A DNA stretch of 64,000 nt from CALMEC01 sp963765105 (GTDB lineage Bacteria > Actinomycetota > Thermoleophilia > Miltoncostaeales > Miltoncostaeaceae). Where the stretch lies: positions 1,054,001 through 1,118,000 of the forward strand of contig CAVXUW010000002.1 in NCBI GenBank assembly GCA_963765105.1, read 5' to 3'. The notes beneath the pieces were generated by a model. The model was given only the letters and a program-made list of their open reading frames with translations. It searched no databases and was not told the DNA's origin. Shown piece by piece: positions 55,344-62,603 of the stretch; position 1 is the stretch's first letter; the number at the start of each line of letters is the position of its first letter. Both the position numbers and the translations under genes were made by a program.

Positions 55344-55798
55344 TGTTCTGTCCCGAGTGCGGCCTGCAGCAGAGCGAGGCCCACAACTACTGCGAACGGT
55401 GCGGCGCGCTGCTCCACGTTGAGGGAAGCGGCTCGGGGGAGACCACGGGCCCGTTCTCCTTGGGCGATGCCCTGGCTGAGGGAGCCGGCGCCGGCGGTGT
55501 CATTGACGGGCCGGCGCTTGCCGTTCGAGCCGGGGGAGGCATCAGCGGTGAGGTCTTTCGCATCGCCGCGGGTGAGGTGTTCATTGGCCGTGACTCCAGC
55601 TGCGAGGTTTTTTTGGACGACGTGACCGTTTCTCGTAAGCATGCGGTGCTCCGCAAGGATGGTGACGGGGTTGTGTTGCAGGACCTCGGAAGTCTCAATG
55701 GCACCTACGTGAACCGGCGGCGTATCGACGATGAGGAGCAGCTTTCCGACGGCGATGAACTGCAAATCGGAAAGTTTCGGTTGGCCTTCATCGCATGA
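55340..55798 (+). CDS. FHA-domain protein with N-terminal zinc ribbon (GarA-like)
   Basis: 152 residues. Zinc ribbon CPECGLQQSEAHNYCERCG at 4-22, an acidic/Gly linker, then an FHA domain (about 65-150): VFIGRDSSCEVFLDDVTVSRKHAVL, DLGSLNGTYVNRRRI, and the last strands. The phosphothreonine-binding Arg, Ser and Asn are present. In mycobacteria GarA regulates 2-oxoglutarate metabolism and is targeted by protein kinases. The ribbon replaces the N-terminal phosphothreonine motif of GarA, so function may differ. Overlaps the ftsR-like gene. Confidence 0.88.
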   Translation: MMFCPECGLQQSEAHNYCERCGALLHVEGSGSGETTGPFSLGDALAEGAGAGGVIDGPALAVRAGGGISGEVFRIAAGEVFIGRDSSCEVFLDDVTVSRKHAVLRKDGDGVVLQDLGSLNGTYVNRRRIDDEEQLSDGDELQIGKFRLAFIA

Positions 55799-56508
55799 AC
55801 GAAAACGTGATCACGAACACGCCCGGTGACACCGACAAAGCCCTCACCATTGGCCGGGTCTGCGAAGAGCTGAAGGCGGAATTCCCCAAGGTGTCGATCT
55901 CGAAGATTCGTTTCCTTGAGGATCAGCGACTTGTCACGCCGCAGCGCAGCCGCGGGGGGTACCGCAAGTACACCCAGCGCGATGTGGAACGCCTGCGCAC
56001 CATCTTGCGCCTCCAACGCGACGAGTTCCTCCCGCTCCGGGTCATCCGCCAGGAGCTCGAGACATCGTCAACGGGGAGCTTCAGCGTGGCCAACCAGGCC
56101 CGTCAGCTCAAGCGCGCCAATCTCACCGAGCCCGCCCCGACACTGCGTCTGACGGCCGATGACCTCGTGGAGAGCACCGGCGTGCCCAAGTCGCTCGTTC
56201 AGGCGCTCGAGCAGTTCAACTTGATTGGGAGTGATGACGAGGGCTACACCGAGACTGACCGCGAGACAGTGCAGACCGCTCTCGAGCTGTCGGCCTTCGG
56301 TGTGGAGCCGCGGCATATCCGTTTGTTCCGTGTCGCGGCCGAGCGTGAGGCTGGGCTGCTGGAGCAGGTTCTGGCCGCCGGTCTGCGGTCCAAGAACCCG
56401 GAGCGGCGTCGCGAGGCACTGCAGGAATTGGAGAACTTGGCGGCCCTCGCCTCGCACATGCGCCACCTGATGCTTGTGTCTGAGCTGCGCAAGATCGTCG
56501 GCACCTAA
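55795..56508 (+). CDS. ftsR: MerR-family regulator, FtsR-like
   Basis: 237 residues. N-terminal winged helix: TIGRVCEELKAEFPKVSISKIRFLED, RGGYRKYTQRDVERLRTILRLQRDEFLPLRVIRQELE. The helical C-terminal half includes LEQFNLIGSDDEGYTETD and then a helical bundle (EREAGLLEQVLA). In Corynebacterium FtsR activates ftsZ, and the gene lies next to the FHA gene as here. ftsZ is not in the window. Confidence 0.88.
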   Translation: MNENVITNTPGDTDKALTIGRVCEELKAEFPKVSISKIRFLEDQRLVTPQRSRGGYRKYTQRDVERLRTILRLQRDEFLPLRVIRQELETSSTGSFSVANQARQLKRANLTEPAPTLRLTADDLVESTGVPKSLVQALEQFNLIGSDDEGYTETDRETVQTALELSAFGVEPRHIRLFRVAAEREAGLLEQVLAAGLRSKNPERRREALQELENLAALASHMRHLMLVSELRKIVGT

Positions 56509-56542
56509 CCCACCTCCCAGCGGCGTCTTCCCGGGCCGTCAC

Positions 56543-56548
56543 TAGTAT
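56543..56548 (+). promoter_or_regulatory. -10 box upstream of apt
   Basis: TAGTAT gives a leader of about 26 bases that contains the GGAGG ribosome-binding site at 56571. No clear -35. Confidence 0.4.
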
Positions 56549-56580
56549 CGGACCGTCGCCCGATCCCTTGGAGGTTTTCG

Positions 56581-57123
56581 TTGCCCGTGACATTCGATAT
56601 CGACGGTGCCATTCGCAAGATCCCGAACCATCCGAAAGACGGGATCCTTTTCTATGACCTAATGCCGCTGTTTGCGCACCCCGAGGGGATTCCCGCGTGC
56701 GTGGCGGGTGTGGTCGAGTGGGCACGGCCACGGGAGGTGGACATCGTCCTCGGCGCCGAGGCCCGCGGCTTCATCGTGGGTGGGGCCATCGCCGCCGCGC
56801 TCGATGTGGGTTTCGCTGCCGCCCGAAAGCCCGGGAAGCTCCCCGGAGACACGGTGAGTCAGGAGTACGAGCTGGAGTACGGCACCGACGCCCTCGAACT
56901 CCACAACGATGTCATCACCCCGGGAATGCGCGTTCTGGTTCATGATGACCTCCTTGCCACCGGCGGCACCGCGCACGCCACCTGCAAGATGGTGGAGCAG
57001 CTTGGCGGCAGTGTTGTCGGCCTGGCTTTCATCGTGGAACTCACATTCCTGCCGGGCCGTGACCGACTCGCCGACTACGACGTGCACTCTCTCGTGCAGT
57101 ACGCATCCGAGGCCGTGGAATAG
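56581..57123 (+). CDS. apt: Adenine phosphoribosyltransferase
   Basis: Salvages adenine to AMP with PRPP. 180 residues: IRKIPNHPKDGILFYDLMPLF, VLGAEARGFIVGGAIA, the PRPP loop VLVHDDLLATGGTAHA and GLAFIVELTFLPGRDRL. The TTG at 56581 is five bases after GGAGG, which decides the start. Confidence 0.94.
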   Translation: MPVTFDIDGAIRKIPNHPKDGILFYDLMPLFAHPEGIPACVAGVVEWARPREVDIVLGAEARGFIVGGAIAAALDVGFAAARKPGKLPGDTVSQEYELEYGTDALELHNDVITPGMRVLVHDDLLATGGTAHATCKMVEQLGGSVVGLAFIVELTFLPGRDRLADYDVHSLVQYASEAVE

Positions 57124-57377
57124 TGGCATCGCCGTGGGTGAAACGGTGGGAAGGGCTGTCATCTGGTGTGCAAGCCGCGGTGGCGATGCCGATCGCCGCC
57201 GTACTGATGTTCTTGCTTCACATCGGTCCGCTGAACCAGCCCACGGCACGCGCCATCGGCTATTCGCTGTTTTGGGGCGCCATAGCAACCGTGGCAGTGG
57301 TGGTTGCCAGCAGGTCCGAACGCGCCCGGCGTCTCGAGCGTGAACGAACAACCGGAAGGAAAGACCCGAATGAGTAG
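57123..57377 (+). CDS. Small two-helix membrane protein
   Basis: 84 residues with two transmembrane helices (about 17-38 and 50-68) and an Arg/Glu-rich C-terminal tail. GTG start overlaps the apt stop by one base. Its tail overlaps the beta-CASP gene start. No family recognised. Confidence 0.6.
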   Translation: MASPWVKRWEGLSSGVQAAVAMPIAAVLMFLLHIGPLNQPTARAIGYSLFWGAIATVAVVVASRSERARRLERERTTGRKDPNE

Positions 57378-58770
57378 CGACCTTCAGATCCTCTCGTACG
57401 GGGCGGCGATGACCGTCACCGGCTCGTGCCATCTCCTCGACACGGGCACCGTCAACGTGCTGGTCGACTGTGGCGCCTTCCAAGGTTCCGACGCACTCGG
57501 CGACCTCAATCGTGAACCTTTCGGCTTCGACGTGGCGTCGATCGCCGCCGTCATCCTGACGCACTCGCACATGGACCATGCCGGGCGCCTCCCGCTCCTC
57601 GTGAAGCGTGGTTACGACGGGCCGATCTATGCGCTACCGGCCTCCAAGCTGCTATGCCGGCACCTGCTGATGGATGGCGCCAAGCTCCAGATGGAGGACG
57701 CCGAACGCGATAAGCGGCGCGGCAAAATCCCGGAGGAGCCGCTCTACACCGACCAGGACGTCTCGACGACACTCGACCTGTTCCACCCCATCGAGTACGG
57801 CGAAACCAAAGAGGTGGCCGAGGGTGTTCGCGTCACTCCGCAGGTGGCGGGCCACATCCCGGGTTCGGCGAGTTTCCTGGTGGAGGCGGGTGGCAAACGC
57901 ATCGTCTTCAGTGGTGACATCGGCAACGCCCGCAAGGACGTGATGCCCGATCCCACTCCGTGCCCACCCGCCGACATCGTCCTCATCGAATCGACCTACG
58001 GCGACCGTGACCATCGTGACTTCGACGCCACCATCGATGAGCTGGCCGAGGTGCTGACCGAGGCCGGGAGGCGCAAGGGACGCATCCTCATCCCGTCGTT
58101 CGCGCTGGAACGTACTCAGGATGTGCTGTTTCACATCGCGCGGCTCGAGGATGAGGGGCGTATCGAGCCCCTTCCCGTGTTTGTCGACTCACCGCTGGCC
58201 GACAGGGTGGAGGACGTCTACCAGGCCTGCATGGACGAGCTCTCCGACGAGGTGCGCGCCGTGCGCGACGGTGGGCGCGACCCGTTCGCGCCGCAGAAAC
58301 TCGCGTACACGAAGACCGTCGATGAGTCGAAGGCGCTGACCGGCCGCGACGACGCATCGATCATCATCGCCGGGTCGGGAATGATGACCGGTGGGCGCAT
58401 CCTGCATCATCTGCGCTCACACCTTGATGACAGCCACACCACCGTGATGATCGTCGGCTTTCAGCCCACCGGCGGACTTGGTCGCCTGCTTGTGGACGGT
58501 GCCGAGGAGGTGCGCATCATGGGCGAGAAGGTTGCGGTCAAAGCGCGGGTCGTCACCATCGGTGGCCTCTCCGCCCATGCAGACCGAACGGAGCTGCTCG
58601 GCTGGGCGGCGGGAGCTGCGCCGGGAACGGAGTTTCGCTGCGTCCACGGCGAGCCCAAATCGCTCGAGGCCCTGCGTGAGCAGCTTGAGGCAAAGGGCTT
58701 CGTCGCCGTGGTTCAGGAGAGCGCGATTGCCCTTCCCGAAGGTGGTCGGAAGGACGAAGGTGGGGAGTAG
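57370..58770 (+). CDS. Metallo-beta-lactamase/beta-CASP RNA-processing-type hydrolase
   Basis: 466 residues. Zinc motifs: SHSHMDHAGRLPLL, then HIPGSASFLV (His), SGDIGNA (Asp) and the beta-CASP motif region ESTYGDRDH. Then RILIPSFALERTQDVLFHI and SGMMTGGRILHHL, and the C-terminal HAD motif SAHADRTELLGW. CPSF/Ysh1-like ribonuclease of the RMMBL group, close to RNase J/KhpB-independent 'MBL fold' proteins. Probably a cytosolic ribonuclease; the exact substrate is unknown. Confidence 0.88.
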   Translation: MSSDLQILSYGAAMTVTGSCHLLDTGTVNVLVDCGAFQGSDALGDLNREPFGFDVASIAAVILTHSHMDHAGRLPLLVKRGYDGPIYALPASKLLCRHLLMDGAKLQMEDAERDKRRGKIPEEPLYTDQDVSTTLDLFHPIEYGETKEVAEGVRVTPQVAGHIPGSASFLVEAGGKRIVFSGDIGNARKDVMPDPTPCPPADIVLIESTYGDRDHRDFDATIDELAEVLTEAGRRKGRILIPSFALERTQDVLFHIARLEDEGRIEPLPVFVDSPLADRVEDVYQACMDELSDEVRAVRDGGRDPFAPQKLAYTKTVDESKALTGRDDASIIIAGSGMMTGGRILHHLRSHLDDSHTTVMIVGFQPTGGLGRLLVDGAEEVRIMGEKVAVKARVVTIGGLSAHADRTELLGWAAGAAPGTEFRCVHGEPKSLEALREQLEAKGFVAVVQESAIALPEGGRKDEGGE

Positions 58771-58808
58771 GGTCGCGGTGTCCGTGAGATTCGTTGGGAG
58801 GTTCCCTG

Positions 58809-59309
58809 TTGCTTCGTGATGACGTCGCCGATGCTCTGAACATCCATATGGGCCGCGAGTTCGGCGCCCATTTTCAGTACCTGGCCATGTCTGCCTGGTT
58901 CGACGGTGAAGGCCTGCCGGAGCTGGCGGGGTTCTTTGCACGCCAAGCCGACGAGGAACATGTCCACGCGATGAAGTTCTGGCGCTACATCCAGGACGCG
59001 GGCGCCCCGATGGCGATTCCTGCAATCGAGGCACCAACGGGCACATTCGCCACGGCCGAGGAGGCCACGGCCGCCGCCATTGATTGGGAGATCCGCGTCA
59101 CCCGCCACATCGACGACCTGGTGCGCCTGGCCCGCGAGCACAACGACTACGCCACCGAGGCGTTTCTCCAATGGTTCGTGACCGAGCAGGTGGAGGAGGT
59201 GGCCACCATGACTCAGCTCACCCAGGTGGTACGTCGCGCCGGCGAAGCCAACTTGCTTCAAGTGGAGGACTACGTGGCGCGAAACCTCGGCGCCGGGAGT
59301 GCTGCGTAG
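58809..59309 (+). CDS. Ferritin (non-haem)
   Basis: 166 residues, four-helix ferritin. Ferroxidase ligands: the Glu of GREFGAHFQYLAMSAWF, the Glu/His pair in QADEEHVHAMKFWRYI, the Glu in FLQWFVTEQVEEV. Stores iron and protects DNA. The TTG at 58809 is seven bases after GGGAGG, preferable to the TTG at 58794. Confidence 0.9.
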   Translation: MLRDDVADALNIHMGREFGAHFQYLAMSAWFDGEGLPELAGFFARQADEEHVHAMKFWRYIQDAGAPMAIPAIEAPTGTFATAEEATAAAIDWEIRVTRHIDDLVRLAREHNDYATEAFLQWFVTEQVEEVATMTQLTQVVRRAGEANLLQVEDYVARNLGAGSAA

Positions 59310-59312
59310 CGC

Positions 59313-60104
59313 TTAGCCGGGCGGTGGGGGCGTGAGGCGGTAGACGATGAAGGTGTTGTCCGGTGTTGGTCCGACGTCCATCTGGAAGAACGTGCCACCG
59401 GCCAACTTGCTGATTCGGGCGGTCTCTGCCGGGGTGATGGTGCCGAGAAGCGGCGGGTCGCCCGGAACGGTTGTCGCGAACGGACGATCCAGCTGGTCTT
59501 CCCAGTACTTCTTCGGGAAGTAGTGAACGAACCGCTTGTCCTTCTGGTCCGGCACGTATCCGGTGGGAAGCTCCACAACGACCCCTGCAGCCTCCTCGAC
59601 GTATTTGAAGCCATAGAGCGCCAACTCGACCGCCTGACGGGCGTAGAGGGGCCCCAGGGCCTGTCTGTCGGCCTTCGGATCGAGCTCACAGGACGTCGCG
59701 GTGGGGCAGAGCTTGTAGAAGAGCAGGCTGCGCTGCTCAAACGAGTAGGTCGTTTGCGTGTCGTCGGCAAGCGCCACAACCTGATCGTGGAACGGCAGGT
59801 CGGTGATGACGTCCTCGCCGGTCTTGATGTACGTCAGTGGGGTCCCGGGTGCCGCGAGGTACCGCTTCTGCACGTAGTCGGCCACCTGAGCGCCGCGGTC
59901 CACCGGGTCGTCGACCGTGACCCTGAAACCCGGAGACCACGGTCCTTCACGGTCGGTGTTGAGGAGCGCGATGAAACCCACCACGGCACCGCCGAGGGCC
60001 ACGACGAGGACACCGGTGAGAAGACCGATACGGCGACGTAAGCGCGGCGCTCGCGGTGGTGCAGTGGTGGTCTGGGCGGGTGTCTGTTCTAGAGCGTCGG
60101 CCAC
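59313..60104 (-). CDS. Uncharacterised membrane-anchored protein
   Basis: 263 residues. A cytosolic Arg/Pro tail (1-30), one transmembrane helix (about 30-52: GLLTGVLVVALGGAVVGFI), then an extracytoplasmic domain with two Cys in KLCPTATSCELDP (disulfide) and a Pro/Tyr-rich C-terminal part ending in PPPPG. No family recognised. The GTG start lies inside the 3' end of the FtsH-like gene (16-base overlap), so the two are coupled. Confidence 0.7.
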   Translation of the reverse strand: MADALEQTPAQTTTAPPRAPRLRRRIGLLTGVLVVALGGAVVGFIALLNTDREGPWSPGFRVTVDDPVDRGAQVADYVQKRYLAAPGTPLTYIKTGEDVITDLPFHDQVVALADDTQTTYSFEQRSLLFYKLCPTATSCELDPKADRQALGPLYARQAVELALYGFKYVEEAAGVVVELPTGYVPDQKDKRFVHYFPKKYWEDQLDRPFATTVPGDPPLLGTITPAETARISKLAGGTFFQMDVGPTPDNTFIVYRLTPPPPG

Positions 60105-62551
60105 TGTGATTCATCCAAGGGATCGGTGTCGTGAAGCTGGAGGTTCACGCTGTCGAGGAGGTCGGTGACCTCAGAGCCGTACATGTCGCGACGCTCGATG
60201 AGCGTCTCGGCGACCCGCTCCACACCAACGCGGTTGTGGCGAATGAACCAGAACGCCGTGAGAAACGCCTGCCCCAGAAGTTGGGCCACCATGGAGCGCT
60301 TATGGACGTCTTCCAGGACTGCGGCGATCGGGTCGCCGGCAGCTTGGCTTCCCTGTGCGGTGCGGTTCATGAGTCGCGCCCCGAGGCGAGCGTACCGTTC
60401 CATCAGTCGCGTCTCGGCAGCGTCCGACTCCTCGGCCTGCGAGAAGCGGGCTGACAGGTCGGGTTGGGTCGGTGCCATTCCCCAGTGGCCCACCATATAG
60501 GCCGCTTTGCTGGTCGCGGCCTCGATGTCGCCGCCCACGCCGGTGCTGGTCTCGCCGTAGAAGACCGTCTCGGCGGCCATGGCGCCGAGGGCCCACACGA
60601 TGTCGGCGAACTCCTCGTGCTGGAACTTGGAATAACGCTCCTCCACCTCGTGCATCGCGTGGTGACCAAGGCTGCCGTCGCGCGGGGTAATCGTCAGCCG
60701 GCTCGAGCTGCGGTTTCGCATGAAGAAGTGGCCGGTCACCGCGTGGCCCGCCTCGTGGATCGCCAGGGAGCGTGCCTCATCGGCGACATAGGTTAGGCCC
60801 GCGTCAAGACCTTGCTCGATCACGGTGATGGCGTTGAGGAGATCCTGCCAACCGAACGTCGATCGCCCGTCGCCGTGGGCGTTGGTCAGGGCAAGGGAAC
60901 AGACCTGTTGGATCATCGCCGGGGAGTGCCCCATGGCAACGGCGGCGAGCTCATCCCGCCGCTCGGGCCGGTCGATCTCGGCCTCGTGCGCCACGCGGTC
61001 GAGGTAGTAGTCGAAGATATCGCGACGGTCGGCGCGGTTGGGGGTGCGAAAACGCACGTGTCGGCCCATCCGTCCCGGCCGTGTGAGCGCGGGGTCGAGG
61101 CTCGCGAGCGGCACGTTGCAGGCGCCAATGAAGAACAGCTGCTCCTCCCGCGCGGGAGCCGGGGGAAGTCGCAGGCGCAAGCGCCCAATGCGCGGTGGAA
61201 CCAGGTACGTGGCATCCAAGAGTGTGTTGAGCCGTTTGGTGACGATGCGCCGCAGGGCGCGGGGCTCAGCAAAGCCGTCCATCGCAACCAGCAACGACTG
61301 CAGCGCGCTTTGACCAACACTTTGCATCCCCGGGAACGCGAACTGGCGCACGCGCTCCGACACGCGCCCCAGCGCGGACGTCCCGCGTGGCTGGCCGTAC
61401 CGGAGGGAGAAGACATGCTCGCGCCAGTCCTCGTTTTCGAGGATGAGGTCGCCGCTGCGGTTACGGGCGCCAAAGGTGCCAAAGTAGGTTGCCGATGCGA
61501 CATCGTCGTTGAGTGCGGTTCGGCGCATGCCGACCGCGTCGATCTCATCGATGAAGACGAGGCACTGGCCACCCCACTTGCGTGCAAGGCGACGTGCGCG
61601 CCAGGTCATCCAGTTGACGAGGATGACGTCCACGCCAATGAACGCTTGGCTGAAGGCCGGGCCGGGAGCGAGCACGATCGGTGAGTTGAAGCCGGTGGCG
61701 ATTGCTTTGCCGAGCATGGTCTTGCCGGTGCCGGGGGCACCCATGAAGAGGACGCCGCGCTCACGTCTGCCGCCGGCGCGCTCGAACTCGTCGCCGGCTT
61801 GCCACAGCTGCACGATGCGGCGGATCTCCTCTTTGGGACGCTGCTGCCCGCGGATGTCGTCCATCTTGACGCCCCAATCGGCATCGCCCGGCTCGTAGTA
61901 CTTGATCTGTCGCAGGCCCGCGATGATCATCGGGCCGATGAAGATCAAGGTGTTGATGAGGAAGATAAGTGGTACGCCGATGGCGAAGCCGAGGATGCTC
62001 GCGCCGGCGCCCGGGCCGCGGAACTGGTCAGCGATGGGACCAAACACCGCCTCTGCGGCCTTGGAGAACGTCGCGTCGCCGGTGATGGCCTGAACGACGT
62101 AGACGATGCCGATCAGGACAAACGCCAGAACCCCGAGAATGGCGACCCAACGGAAGACCGATCGCCAAAACCACGCCCGACGGCGACTGGTGACCGAGTT
62201 CGCGATATCACCGGCATCCTCGCTGAACAGTGTCGGGGCGGGGATGATGCGGCGGGAGACGACGTCGAAGAGGCCGCGCACCGCGAAAACGGCTACCGCG
62301 GCGGCGATGATGGCGGCGGTGAGGCTCCATCCGAGCATCCGGTAGAACAGAAGGAAGAAGGCGGGCGCGCCCAGGACGGCGACGATCGTCGCCAGGCGTC
62401 CAAGACCGGTGTGAGCACGCGCCATGGCCGTGATCTCATGACCGACGCGGGGAGGCTCGGGGGTGCTGCGTTCGCCCCCGGCTGGTTGCTTTTCGGCGAA
62501 CGTTGCGTGTCGTGCGGGATCGGCGCGACGGGCGGGATTGGTTGCCATCAT
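60089..62551 (-). CDS. FtsH-like AAA+ membrane metalloprotease with insertions
   Basis: 820 residues. Four N-terminal transmembrane helices (about 51-72, 74-94, 131-153, 185-213) instead of the usual two. AAA domain: Walker A GAPGTGKT (271-278), Walker B CLVFIDEID (330-338), second region of homology DPALTRPGRMGR (near 490). Insertions of about 55 residues between Walker B and LLVAMDGF and about 40 before the arginine-finger region. Zinc protease HEAGH (599-603) and the third ligand in STGVGGDIEAATSKA. Probably an ATP-dependent protease of the FtsH class for membrane proteins, with a changed specificity. The ATG at 62551 has no clear ribosome-binding site. Confidence 0.85.
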   Translation of the reverse strand: MMATNPARRADPARHATFAEKQPAGGERSTPEPPRVGHEITAMARAHTGLGRLATIVAVLGAPAFFLLFYRMLGWSLTAAIIAAAVAVFAVRGLFDVVSRRIIPAPTLFSEDAGDIANSVTSRRRAWFWRSVFRWVAILGVLAFVLIGIVYVVQAITGDATFSKAAEAVFGPIADQFRGPGAGASILGFAIGVPLIFLINTLIFIGPMIIAGLRQIKYYEPGDADWGVKMDDIRGQQRPKEEIRRIVQLWQAGDEFERAGGRRERGVLFMGAPGTGKTMLGKAIATGFNSPIVLAPGPAFSQAFIGVDVILVNWMTWRARRLARKWGGQCLVFIDEIDAVGMRRTALNDDVASATYFGTFGARNRSGDLILENEDWREHVFSLRYGQPRGTSALGRVSERVRQFAFPGMQSVGQSALQSLLVAMDGFAEPRALRRIVTKRLNTLLDATYLVPPRIGRLRLRLPPAPAREEQLFFIGACNVPLASLDPALTRPGRMGRHVRFRTPNRADRRDIFDYYLDRVAHEAEIDRPERRDELAAVAMGHSPAMIQQVCSLALTNAHGDGRSTFGWQDLLNAITVIEQGLDAGLTYVADEARSLAIHEAGHAVTGHFFMRNRSSSRLTITPRDGSLGHHAMHEVEERYSKFQHEEFADIVWALGAMAAETVFYGETSTGVGGDIEAATSKAAYMVGHWGMAPTQPDLSARFSQAEESDAAETRLMERYARLGARLMNRTAQGSQAAGDPIAAVLEDVHKRSMVAQLLGQAFLTAFWFIRHNRVGVERVAETLIERRDMYGSEVTDLLDSVNLQLHDTDPLDESQWPTL

Positions 62552-62603
62552 GTGGAGGTACGACCGAGCCCCCTGGATCCCTGCCCCCGTGGGGTGATGA
62601 GGC

